Notes under the pieces: model-generated
Told to the model about the DNA's origin: nothing
What the model saw: only the letters and a program-made list of their open reading frames with translations
The model's database searches: none
Origin: Pseudoruegeria sp. SK021
GTDB taxonomy: Bacteria; Pseudomonadota; Alphaproteobacteria; Rhodobacterales; Rhodobacteraceae
Direction of reading: 5' to 3'
NCBI RefSeq assembly: GCF_002119405.1
Contig: NZ_MTBG01000030.1
Coordinates: 1-43,564, forward strand
DNA: 43,564 bases
Made by a program: the position numbers and the translations under genes
Part shown: positions 28,362-36,653 of the stretch, piece by piece
How positions within the stretch are numbered: the stretch's first letter is position 1
Layout: every line of letters starts with the position of its first letter

Positions 28362-28545
28362 CGAAGAAGCCGTTCCAGCGCTGCCTGATGAAGGCCTATG
28401 CCGGCTTCACCGAACGTGTGGACGCTCATCAGGTCGGCTGCATGGTCGAGGGGATCGCCACACATGGTTCCGGAAAGAACACGCCGATCCTACATATTTG
28501 GGGCGATAACGGCGCTGCGACCGAAGGGGTTGTTTCGCAAGCTTT
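28362..28545 (+). pseudogene. Sulfatase fragment
   Basis: The plus-strand frame reads MKAYAGFTERVDAHQVGC, then GSGKNTPILHIWGDNGAATE. This matches the segment of arylsulfatases around the conserved ...DTLI-x(3)-GDNGAS-x-EG region, which lies before the second metal-binding loop. Neither the N-terminal formylglycine motif nor the rest is present, and the frame runs into unrelated sequence. It belongs to a different sulfatase subfamily from the intact gene at 8319-9890, which has TTDNGPH at this point. Confidence 0.7.
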
Positions 28546-28563
28546 CAGTCATCCCGGTGGCGA

Positions 28564-28757
28564 CTACTCACCGGACACACTTTCGCTGCGAGCGCCGCAA
28601 ACTGCTGCGCGGGGTGAGGCCGTGGAGCCGAATTGTCCATTCCGGATCATGTGGGCCGCCTCGATCCCAACGATCGTGTCGACCGCGGAATGGAACGCCT
28701 TGAACCCTTCCATGGCGCCGGTGATCCGTTTGATGAACCGATGGGACAGCTCCCCTA
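28564..28757 (-). pseudogene. IS6-family transposase, C-terminal relic
   Basis: The minus-strand frame reads SHRFIKRITGAMEGFKAF, then GIEAAHMIRNGQ. This is the conserved C-terminus of IS6/IS26-family DDE transposases (usual form DHRfIKrrtrPMlGFKsf ... aGIE-x-xHMIrKGQ). Homology starts abruptly at about 28757 and the catalytic DDE core is missing. It lies just downstream of the 1688-residue gene, on the same strand. Confidence 0.78.
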
Positions 28758-28822
28758 TAGCGCGGCCGTCGCGGCTCCCAGCCAAGAACCGCGACGATAC
28801 CCTTTGGCCGCGCGGCTTTGCC

Positions 28823-31800
28823 TCAGAATTCGATGTCCATTTCCAGCGGCACCTCAGGCGTGTGCAACGCGGCCTCCGCACGGCGCAAGGCGTCGAAATC
28901 GACCATCATCACACTGAAGCCAGAGGTCCCGCCCCATTGCTCGGCGCGTTCCTCCATATAGGTCAGAACCACGCCGCAGGCGGTGGTGTATTCCAGCATA
29001 TCCGGCGGATAATGGGGCAGCCCCAACGCCCACGCGCCGCGACTGGCGCGCAATTCTGTCCAGTCCGGCGTGCCGATGCCCTCCAGACGTGTCCAGCCAC
29101 GCAAGCCCTGCCCGGAATAAGGGATCGCGCCGCAGACCTCTGACCCCGGCCCGGTAGCGCCGCCCAGCCAGGCCGACAGGCCATGCATCCCGATCTCGGA
29201 GCCATTGGTATCCGGAGCGCCGTATTTCTGATCCAGCGCTTCAGCGATCTGGTCGTAGGGCAGCGTGCCCTCTTGCAAGACCATGCGGCGCATCAGCGCC
29301 ACCACTGGCCCGTCCGGCGCATAAGAGCCGAGGCTGATCGCCTCGTTGCCATCGCGGGTGATGTAGACGCGCCGGTATGCCATCGCAGGCGAGCCTGTGT
29401 CATCGGCCACATCCGGCGGGGTCTCAAAGGCTGCCACCACGCCACCGCGCTGCAGAAGAATGCGGGCGGCCTCTTCCATGCTCTGGCCCGTGCGCAGACC
29501 AAGTACGTCGATTTCGGCCGGTCCTATTTCAAACTCGGCAATCTCTGGCCAGGTTAATTCTTCGGCCTCCGCCGCCTTTGGTGCCCGCGGCGCGGATGGG
29601 ATCGATGCCGTCTGCGCGACGGGGTCCGGCTGCGGATCTGCCGCTGGCTCGGGGTCCGCCTTTTCTATAGGCAAGGCAGCCATGATCGCCTCTCCAGCGG
29701 TGCCGTCTGCGCTCAGCAACCGGGTGGTTTCGGCCTTGCCCCGCAGCAAGACGTCAGGCAGCGGGTGGGAACCGGCGAATTGGCTGACCTCCTCCAGTGT
29801 GAATTCGACACGTGCGACCGGTGCGCTTCCAGCGGATTGACCCTCATGCACAGCCCCTTCCAGCACCACCATTCCGTACCAAAGCTCGCAATTGGAATAG
29901 CGCGCGCTTAGCCGTTGCTGGATAAGCGCATATCGGCGTGGCAGGTCGAAGGCGCCCCCGGTGTCGCGCAACAGACGGCCCAAATCATTGGCATCCTCGC
30001 GCAGTTGCGGCAGGGCTTGAAACAAGTTCCGGTCCCCGCCGTAGATCGCGCCAGCCTCCATCGCCTCCCCACACACCTGCTGGTTGCGCCCGCGATGGAT
30101 GTCCACCGCAAACTGATCGCCAAGCGCCTGCGCCTTGGCCTGCATGTAGCTGGCAAAGGACGGCCGCATCAGCTCCGCCTCCGGGCCTTGTGGTCGGTCA
30201 GTGTCAGCTTCGAAAAAACGAGGACCGGGCAACGGCCCTGCGCTGCGCTCGTTTTGCCACGCTGACAACATCATCTCATCACCTGCCTCCCCCTCCGGCA
30301 CCTGACCAAAGCTGCGCACCAGAAGCAGATCGAACACATGCGGATCCAGCAATGGGCGCGCCTCGCCAAGGGCCGAGAATTTAGAGGGTTCATAGCGGGC
30401 GGCCAGACGGTCAGCGTGGGCGGCATTGTTGTCCTCATAGGACATCGTCGCCAGTACAGTGTTCGGTTTGCCATAATCGTCGGCGTGCCAGAACAGCACT
30501 TCCTCGGGTTGCAGGATCAGCTCGAATCTGGGCTGCTCGTCCGCCTGTCTAGGGTGGCTCTCGTCGGTGACACCCTTGGGCGTGGCCCGCATCAGGAACC
30601 CGATCTGACGTTTTCCAGGATCGGCGGATTCGACAATTGCGCGGGACAGATCCGGCGCGACCGGCAGGCTTTGGAACGGGTTTTCCCCGATCAGCGTCGG
30701 CGTGATACTGGTGCGGCCGGTGTCGCCTCGCAGATTGAACCGCACATAGCCCCCCCCTTGCCTAAAGCCAAAGGTCCCGGCGTTCAGGTCATATTCGGTA
30801 AGTGATGCCGTGCCCTCAATCCACACCGCCCCCTCGGGTTGCTCCTTCAGGCTGGCCACAGTGTCCCGCACTGCGCCGGGGCGGTCGAACTCGTTGGCCT
30901 GTTGGACCGCGGTCTGGGTGCGGGCCAGCCGTTCCCAGACCGCGTCGTCGCCGCCAAGATTACGGGCCACCGCGGCCAGCAGACGCGGCCCGCTAACGCG
31001 TTCGGCCTGGGCAATTCTGGCCAATGCGCTGGAGGTGGTTGAGTCCGGCCCAATGATCTCGGGGTTCGGGATCAGCACCGCCTTGGGGTCGATTTCCATC
31101 AGCGGCTGGCTCAGCCCCGGATCGAGGAACAGAGCCACCCGTTTCAGCGTCGCGCGGCCCGGACGCGGCTCGTTAACCCGCAGCGGATACCGCGGCGAGA
31201 ACAGGTTCTCGATCTCGGTTGCGTCACTGCTCCAGTCTAGGTCCGACCACCACGCCAGCGTGATCTGCGAGTCGCCATACGGATTGGCGGCCCGCAATGC
31301 ATCGCGCAGTCGCCGCGCCTGATCCGACGGCATCGGCAGGCTGGTGGGAAGATTGCCGAACCGGTCCACGGAATAGAGCCCCTGTCGGCTCCGTTCTGCC
31401 ACTTGCGGCTGCTGGGTCGACGCCACCCGGAAACTGACGTTCTCCAGATTTTGGATCGGAAAGGCGCCCGCGTCGAAATCATATTCGCTCAGGCGCAACT
31501 GGACCTTGTGCAACATCGGCAGTGGCCATTGCGGGGCCCGGGCGAGTATGCCGTCATAATAGTTGGCCAAGAACGCCCGCTTTGCGTCTTCTCGCAGAAA
31601 TTCGTCACGAAAGGCGTTAACGGCAATACCCGCCAGATTCTGTGGGCGCTCAGGGTCATAGAGCGCAGCCAGATCAGAGGGACCGCCCGGCTGTTGTTCT
31701 CCGAAAAAGGCACGCTTTTGCATGTCCGGTAGCAACGATGATGCCACGGCGGCAAAGTTGTCGCCTTCGCGCGCCACGTCGGGATTGGCCCCTATCCAGG

Positions 31801-33889
31801 CCAGATTGCCAAAGGTTGCCCATCCGGCCTGGCTGTCGTGGGTCTGACTGGCCGCCAGCACATGGCCATCCTGGATCGGCAGCCCCAGTTCGCGCGCCAC
31901 CACCAGTGCCTCACGCCCGCCAGCAACCGGCACCGGGGCAGTATCCAGCGGCCACTCATAAAGCACCGGTGTTTGCGCCCCAACCACTCCGGGCCCGTCG
32001 CTCTGATCGAGATAATGCAATGTCACCCGCATCGGCACAAAGGTCGTCGGACGGTGTCCCCCATACATGCCCGCACTGCCAGAGACGTTGGTGTTCGCGA
32101 ATTCGGCAATGGACTCGTCAATTCCCAGCCGTGTCACCCTGCCCCAGACGACCTGCGTCAGTCGTTTGCGATCGGCCGTCATCGCCTCGTGTTGGTTCAG
32201 AAAGGTGCTCGCTTCGTCGCGGCTCATCGGCAGCATGTCGGTGCCGGGCAGCACACCGCTGACCACAAAACCGCGGCCATAGCCCCGCGCTGACGGGATC
32301 GCTTCGGCGAAGTCCGGCGTCGGTCGCAAGCGGATGCCCTGTCCGTCCACGTATTCAAGCCGACCATACCTATTGGCGCCAATCGCGCCTAAGTAGACGG
32401 CCAAGGGTAAAGGCTGCTCCGCAGAGGGCATCGGTACGCGCTGCGCTTCTTCCAGCAAACGCTGGCGCTGCGCGGCAATGGCGTCCTGCAATTCCAGCGG
32501 GTTCAGCTGGGACAGGTTGCGGTTGACGATGTTAATCGTTTCGCCCGTCTGCAGGGCGCGGTCAGCGGTCAGCGACTGCCGCACCATGGTGTCGTCCGAC
32601 AGGATCTCGGGATCGAGCTTGAGTTCGGCCAGCATCAGCTGGCGCGGCATGTCGTCTGGTGCCACGAGAAAACGGTTGTTCGCCATGTGCATCCAGTCGC
32701 CGCGACCAATCTCCGGAAAGTCGACTGCTGCCCCCCCCGGCCCTGCGGCACCCGCATCAGCACCCGGTAGGCTGACCCCGTTTGCGCCAAAGCTCGCGAC
32801 GGCAAAGCCACCCGACGATCCGGCATCGGTCCCGTTGCCAAACCCGCTGCCGTCACCCGGTCCCGCGGCAGCAAAGCCGCCCCCGCCTCCCGTGAAGTCA
32901 CCCGCCGGCACCGGTGCCATTCCAGTCAGCTCGGTGATCCGCCGCGTCATCTGCGCATCGATGCAGCCGGCATCGGCACCACAGGCATTGCGTTGCGCCA
33001 TCCAGGCCTGATGACGCGGCAGCAAGGCAGCAGTTCCCCCGGCCCCAGCGGTCGCCACCGACCACGCTTGGGCGAGTTGTAGGTCCAACGACGCCAGCCG
33101 GGTGTTGCCGCAGATCGCCCATTCGGTTGCCGTGCCCGCCTTGTTGCAGTCAAAGCTTGGCCCGGCCTGCAACGCTCCGCTTGGGGCCATCGCCTGCGCG
33201 GTCTGAACCCGCGCCATGCCCGACCGCGCATTCGGCGGCACGCCATGCACCCGCGTATAGAGCGCCGCCTCATCGCTAGGGGCCAGCGGGGTGTTATACG
33301 CCGAGAGCCCCGCATCACGCCGGAACGCGTCCAGAGCTGCCTGCGATTGTGGCCCCCAGGCCCCATCCGGGTTCCCGGGATTATAGCCCAGCTCTTGCAG
33401 ATAGGCTTGCGCTTCGTACACCTCGGTCCGGCGCAGTTCTGCCGTCTCCACGCCACCGCTGGCATTGGCGCGCATATCGGTACTCATCGCCAGTCGTTGC
33501 ATTGGCGTCAGGTTGCCCGTCGGGGAAAACCCGCGACTGACCTGATAGGCTTGGATCGCCGCTCGCGTCCGTGCCCCCGGCATCCCGTCCACCGGCCCCG
33601 CGTCGAAGCCAAGCGTGTTGAGCGTGCTCTGCAACTCCATCGCCGCCTGTCGCGCCGGATCCACCCGTGGCGCTTGCCTTTGGGGTTGGCCCTGGCCCTG
33701 CGGCCGAACCTGCTGTTGCTGCTGCTGTTGTGGCTTGTTTATCTGGTTCAGGATCACCGCCGCCCCCAGCCCCAACAATTGCTGTTCGAGGCTGCTCTGT
33801 GCAGTGGCGCGCTGCGGGGCCGTCGGCAGCCAGCTGATGCTTAAGACAAAACCAAGAAGGATTGCGCGGGAACCGGGCGAAATTGCCAT
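28823..33889 (-). CDS. Exported 1688-residue protein: two PG-binding domains, LprI-like domain, large unknown region
   Basis: Signal peptide (1-31), a Gln-rich linker (54-72), two peptidoglycan_binding_1-type domains (about 84-131, LQSTLNTLGFDAGPVDGMPG; about 157-196, AQAYLQELGYNPGNPDGAWG) and an LprI/DUF1311-like domain (about 245-322; Cys248, 260, 303, 309; DCNKAGTATEWAICGN). A Gly-rich linker follows (about 334-395), then some 1300 residues I cannot assign, with a C-terminal part containing LGLRTGQSMEEAARILLQ that resembles small outer-membrane assembly folds only loosely. The start at 33889 has GGAG six to nine bases upstream. Probably periplasmic and cell-wall associated; the N-terminal domains support that, the function is unknown. 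It stands alone between IS6-family relics. Confidence 0.85.
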   Translation of the reverse strand: MAISPGSRAILLGFVLSISWLPTAPQRATAQSSLEQQLLGLGAAVILNQINKPQQQQQQQVRPQGQGQPQRQAPRVDPARQAAMELQSTLNTLGFDAGPVDGMPGARTRAAIQAYQVSRGFSPTGNLTPMQRLAMSTDMRANASGGVETAELRRTEVYEAQAYLQELGYNPGNPDGAWGPQSQAALDAFRRDAGLSAYNTPLAPSDEAALYTRVHGVPPNARSGMARVQTAQAMAPSGALQAGPSFDCNKAGTATEWAICGNTRLASLDLQLAQAWSVATAGAGGTAALLPRHQAWMAQRNACGADAGCIDAQMTRRITELTGMAPVPAGDFTGGGGGFAAAGPGDGSGFGNGTDAGSSGGFAVASFGANGVSLPGADAGAAGPGGAAVDFPEIGRGDWMHMANNRFLVAPDDMPRQLMLAELKLDPEILSDDTMVRQSLTADRALQTGETINIVNRNLSQLNPLELQDAIAAQRQRLLEEAQRVPMPSAEQPLPLAVYLGAIGANRYGRLEYVDGQGIRLRPTPDFAEAIPSARGYGRGFVVSGVLPGTDMLPMSRDEASTFLNQHEAMTADRKRLTQVVWGRVTRLGIDESIAEFANTNVSGSAGMYGGHRPTTFVPMRVTLHYLDQSDGPGVVGAQTPVLYEWPLDTAPVPVAGGREALVVARELGLPIQDGHVLAASQTHDSQAGWATFGNLAWIGANPDVAREGDNFAAVASSLLPDMQKRAFFGEQQPGGPSDLAALYDPERPQNLAGIAVNAFRDEFLREDAKRAFLANYYDGILARAPQWPLPMLHKVQLRLSEYDFDAGAFPIQNLENVSFRVASTQQPQVAERSRQGLYSVDRFGNLPTSLPMPSDQARRLRDALRAANPYGDSQITLAWWSDLDWSSDATEIENLFSPRYPLRVNEPRPGRATLKRVALFLDPGLSQPLMEIDPKAVLIPNPEIIGPDSTTSSALARIAQAERVSGPRLLAAVARNLGGDDAVWERLARTQTAVQQANEFDRPGAVRDTVASLKEQPEGAVWIEGTASLTEYDLNAGTFGFRQGGGYVRFNLRGDTGRTSITPTLIGENPFQSLPVAPDLSRAIVESADPGKRQIGFLMRATPKGVTDESHPRQADEQPRFELILQPEEVLFWHADDYGKPNTVLATMSYEDNNAAHADRLAARYEPSKFSALGEARPLLDPHVFDLLLVRSFGQVPEGEAGDEMMLSAWQNERSAGPLPGPRFFEADTDRPQGPEAELMRPSFASYMQAKAQALGDQFAVDIHRGRNQQVCGEAMEAGAIYGGDRNLFQALPQLREDANDLGRLLRDTGGAFDLPRRYALIQQRLSARYSNCELWYGMVVLEGAVHEGQSAGSAPVARVEFTLEEVSQFAGSHPLPDVLLRGKAETTRLLSADGTAGEAIMAALPIEKADPEPAADPQPDPVAQTASIPSAPRAPKAAEAEELTWPEIAEFEIGPAEIDVLGLRTGQSMEEAARILLQRGGVVAAFETPPDVADDTGSPAMAYRRVYITRDGNEAISLGSYAPDGPVVALMRRMVLQEGTLPYDQIAEALDQKYGAPDTNGSEIGMHGLSAWLGGATGPGSEVCGAIPYSGQGLRGWTRLEGIGTPDWTELRASRGAWALGLPHYPPDMLEYTTACGVVLTYMEERAEQWGGTSGFSVMMVDFDALRRAEAALHTPEVPLEMDIEF

Positions 33890-34049
33890 GGGAAACTCTC
33901 CGATGCTTAGCCGACTTATCTTAAAGAGATTAACAGAAAAGCTTACGTAACGGCAAAGAGCTATTTTCTATTAAGGTATATTTCCGGGCGTGCCGCGAAC
34001 TTTCAGGGACGTCGAAGACGTGCTTGAAACCGTACTTGACTATGCTGCA
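33890..34049. promoter_or_regulatory. Upstream region of the 1688-residue gene
   Basis: AT-rich sequence containing the Shine-Dalgarno of the 1688-residue gene and presumably its promoter. Runs such as ttaaagagattaac and ctattaaggtata are good places for promoter boxes, but I could not fix them. It abuts the IS6-family relic. Confidence 0.4.
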
Positions 34050-34290
34050 AGCGATGCATGAGCACCTTAATTCGTTTGATAAGTATCTGATCATGCTGCA
34101 AATATTACTGATGGAAGTAACTTTTAGGACGGCAATGGTTTTGACGGATCCGGTGATCTTCAGGATCACATTCACCCTTTGCAAGCCTGCGAAGTCGTCG
34201 CTGCTTTTGTCGATGATCACGCGATCGGGTATGCCGTTCGCGCCTATCGCACACTTAAAGTAACGCTGGGCAGCAGCCGTATCGCGACGC
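34050..34290 (-). pseudogene. IS6-family transposase, central relic
   Basis: The minus-strand frame reads RRDTAAAQRYFKCAIGANG, then IPDRVIIDKSSDDFAGLQ and VNVILKITGSVKTIAVL. This is the central region of IS6-family transposases (usual form ANGlPdrivIDKSGANlAGL, with the second catalytic Asp in IDKS). After about 34119 the match continues in another frame (YLQ, HDQILIKRI, corresponding to YLNN, EQDHRFIKRI), so the copy is frameshifted. It overlaps the region present in the 28.6-28.76 kb fragment, which shows the two relics are separate copies rather than halves of one gene. Confidence 0.75.
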
Positions 34291-34497
34291 ACTGACAGTC
34301 TCCACGTATGTTGGTAGGATCGTGCGATAAGCCTTCGGATTTTCACGGGACGGGGCCGGGGAACTTACCACCCCATATCCCACTCAGTCCGGCGCGCTGT
34401 TACGCAAAGGCCCTGACGCTAGGCGATCCCGATAAGTTGAGGTCCCGCGGCAGACCTTCAAGTAACGGACCATATGTAGCGAGGGGAAACTTCATAG

Positions 34498-34522
34498 GGA
34501 ACGGACGACGGGTTTGCTTGTT
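34498..34522 (+). promoter_or_regulatory. EcfG-like promoter upstream of sodC
   Basis: GGAAC (34498-34502), 16 bases, then tgtt (34519-34522), matching the alphaproteobacterial EcfG consensus GGAAC-N16/17-nGTT. It lies 164 bp before the sodC ATG and 23 bp before a 43-codon ORF. No experimental evidence; the motif is short and can occur by chance. Confidence 0.45.
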
Positions 34523-34545
34523 TTCATGGTATAGGAAAAAAGAAC

Positions 34546-34677
34546 GTGACCATCCCCGCGTTATCCAAAGCCGAATACAAGGCGCAGGCCCAGCGCTATC
34601 TGCCACCGGGGCGAGACTGCGAAATTCGAACGCAGGCCCGGCTCACGCGAATACGAGCAAGCGCCGGCTCGAATTGA
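34546..34677 (+). CDS. Possible 43-residue leader ORF before sodC
   Basis: A GTG-initiated frame of 43 codons begins with TIPALSKAEYKAQAQRYLPP and ends TGA at 34675-34677, nine bases before the sodC ATG. A purine-rich aggaaaaaagaa precedes the GTG. No family is recognised. The end overlaps the sodC Shine-Dalgarno zone, as in a leader peptide or small operon partner. It may also be chance, since it sits in a stretch with mobile-element debris. Confidence 0.3.
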   Translation: MTIPALSKAEYKAQAQRYLPPGRDCEIRTQARLTRIRASAGSN

Positions 34678-34686
34678 AGGAGAAGC

Positions 34687-35202
34687 ATGATGCGACTTTC
34701 GAAAATGTTTGCGGCTCTTGTCGCTTTGACGATCACTGGGTCGATGCCGCTTTCGGCGGCAGATTTTGCGCGAGCCGAGGTGCGCGATACAGACGGAAAT
34801 ATCGTCGGTGGAGTCACTGCCGAAACCACGCCGTCTGGCACAGTGTTGCTGACCGTTTCGTTGACCGAGTTGCCGCCCGGCATACACGGTGCGCATATCC
34901 ATGAGACCGGCGACTGCTCGGCTTCGGATTTCAGCTCGGCCGGAGGTCACGTTGCGGGTGACGCACAGCATGGCGTCGATAGCGCGGAAGGCCCGCACCC
35001 AGGGGACATGCCCAATATTACCATATTAGAGGCAGGCGCCACGCAAGTGGAGATTTTTTCAGATCAGCTCGATATTGACAGAGATATTCTGGATGATGAC
35101 GGATCAGCGTTCGTGTTGCACGCCGGCGTGGATGACTACACGTCTCAACCTTCTGGCGCGTCGGGCGACCGCATAGCGTGTGGTGAATTTTCGGCGGAAT
35201 GA
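34687..35202 (+). CDS. sodC: Periplasmic Cu-Zn superoxide dismutase
   Basis: A 171-residue Cu-Zn SOD that dismutes superoxide in the periplasm. Signal peptide about 1-25 (ends PLSAA). Metal ligands are in place: His70 and His72 (GAHIHETG), bridging His88 (SAGGHVAG), His95 (DAQHG), His104 and Asp107 (GPHPGDMPN), His145 (VLHAG). Cys77 and Cys165 (GDRIACG) form the usual disulfide; the arginine of GDRIACG is the conserved active-site one. AAGGAG precedes the ATG-ATG start. An EcfG-like promoter lies upstream, which fits stress control. Confidence 0.95.
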   Translation: MMRLSKMFAALVALTITGSMPLSAADFARAEVRDTDGNIVGGVTAETTPSGTVLLTVSLTELPPGIHGAHIHETGDCSASDFSSAGGHVAGDAQHGVDSAEGPHPGDMPNITILEAGATQVEIFSDQLDIDRDILDDDGSAFVLHAGVDDYTSQPSGASGDRIACGEFSAE

Positions 35203-35750
35203 GTTTGTCCTGACGTGCTTGCTCTTGATCACCCGTACTATCGAAAAGCAGAGCATCGCCCCCCCCCGCCAGACCTATAAAAAGCTAAGGGGTTACGGCT
35301 CCGTACGGTAGGGCGAAATACCGGCTATCCGGATTGCGGAAACGGCAGTGCGGATAGCTGCACCGAACCCACCCTGACGGGTCTCCCCGGACGCCCGAGT
35401 TACCCGTCACGGGGCCCAAAAATGAGCCCCGAAGCAAGCCGCCATCGCGACAATACAATGCGGGTGCGCGCTAAAAAAAAACGCTCGGAAACGCCTGCGG
35501 CATGACAGCCTGCTCAGATGCACCTGGAAACATGCTTCGCCAAGCCCAACTCAATCGCGCTAACTTCCTTCATGGACGTTCTCCATTGTCAGTTTACCCA
35601 TACCCGCCATGGCATTTTGTTTCTGCCGGGGTCGCCGACAACATCACAACCTGTTCTTTGCACCACCGAAAGGAGGGCCTCGCCGTCTCAATTCCGTTGA
35701 CGAGCCAACGGCGCTAGCCGAATGTTAATCGATGGTTAATAGGAGATCCG
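35203..35750. other. 548 bp intergenic region with strong secondary structure
   Basis: No gene is supported. It contains a run of nine C (35261-35269), a strong imperfect hairpin (arms 35324-35337 and 35345-35358, 14 positions with one mismatch and one wobble, 7-base loop), a second GC hairpin (cggggc 35410-35415 / gccccg 35426-35431) and a run of nine A near 35473. It ends with aggag (35741-35745), the ribosome site of the next gene. It could hold a structured RNA, a 5' leader or an element end. Confidence 0.45.
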
Positions 35751-36653
35751 ATGCTGCGCCTATTCAAACTTTTCATCGCACTCGCGGCCCCCGCCGCCGC
35801 CTCTGCGCAAAATTTCGACGACACACCGCGAACGGCGATCATGTCAGCTTTTCCGCCGGAAATTGTCGCGCTGCAAGAAGGCTTTACCGACCAAGTTACC
35901 TACAGCCTTAACGGGGTCACCTTCACCACCGGGCAATTTGAAGGCAAACCCGTGGTGATGTTCCTGTCCGGCATAAGCATGGTCAATGCGGCGATGACCA
36001 CGCAACTGGCGCTGGATCATTTCGCCATTAAACGCATCATTTTTTCGGGCATTGCCGGAGGCGTCAACCCCGACTTAACGATCGGAGACGTGGTCGTGTC
36101 GGCGCATTGGGGGCAGTACATGCAAGGCGCCGCCGCGCGTGCCGAGGACGAAAACTATGCTTTGCCGGTCTGGATGTCATCAGATTTCGCAAACTTTGGC
36201 ATGTTCTACACGATCCCTTACGGCGTTCTCGCCGATGGTCTTACTGAGCCGGACGGGCGCTTTTGGTTCGATGCAGACCCAACGTTGCTTGCTGTTGCCG
36301 ATACTATCTCAACAACAGTCGTCTTGGACAACTGCAACGCAGAGGCCGCATGCCTGAGCCGCGCACCAACGATTGTGGTAGGCGGAAATGGCGTTTCCAG
36401 CGCGTTATTTGTGGATAACGCAGAGTTGCGAAAGCACGCCTTCAACACGTTTGATGCGCAGGTCTTAGACATGGAAAGTGCGGCGGTCGCGCAGGTCGCG
36501 TTCGCCAACAAGGTACCATACATCGCGTTCCGGTCACTGTCGGACCTTGCCGGCGGCGGAGAAAGTCCCAATGAAATGAAAACCTTCATGTCCTTGGCGG
36601 CCAGTAACGCAGCCATTGTAATGCGCAGTTTTGTAGCGGCGCTAGACGACTGA
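35751..36653 (+). CDS. Exported nucleoside phosphorylase / MTAN-like protein
   Basis: A 300-residue member of the PNP/UDP phosphorylase superfamily, closest in pattern to 5'-methylthioadenosine/S-adenosylhomocysteine nucleosidase. Unusually it has a signal peptide (about 1-19, LALAAPAAASAQ-like). Family landmarks: Glu37 in SAFPPEIVAL, FSGIAGGV (98-105), VLDMESAAVAQVAF (Met241, Glu242) and RSLSDLAGGG (Asp265). Cys195 and Cys201 (DNCNAEAACLS) could form a disulfide, fitting a periplasmic location. AGGAG 5 bases before the ATG. It may cleave or phosphorolyse nucleosides outside the cytoplasm; the exact substrate is unknown. Confidence 0.87.
   Translation: MLRLFKLFIALAAPAAASAQNFDDTPRTAIMSAFPPEIVALQEGFTDQVTYSLNGVTFTTGQFEGKPVVMFLSGISMVNAAMTTQLALDHFAIKRIIFSGIAGGVNPDLTIGDVVVSAHWGQYMQGAAARAEDENYALPVWMSSDFANFGMFYTIPYGVLADGLTEPDGRFWFDADPTLLAVADTISTTVVLDNCNAEAACLSRAPTIVVGGNGVSSALFVDNAELRKHAFNTFDAQVLDMESAAVAQVAFANKVPYIAFRSLSDLAGGGESPNEMKTFMSLAASNAAIVMRSFVAALDD

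Noticed and set aside
28340-29143. 267-codon plus-strand open frame taken as one gene
   Set aside because: Only 28362-28545 resembles a protein (a sulfatase fragment); the rest is antisense to the IS6 relic and to the end of the 1688-residue gene.
28564-34290. One IS6 transposase gene split in two by insertion of the 1688-residue gene
   Set aside because: The 34 kb fragment continues, in a shifted frame, into the same DHRFIKRI-equivalent region that begins the 28.7 kb fragment, so the two overlap in content and must be separate copies.
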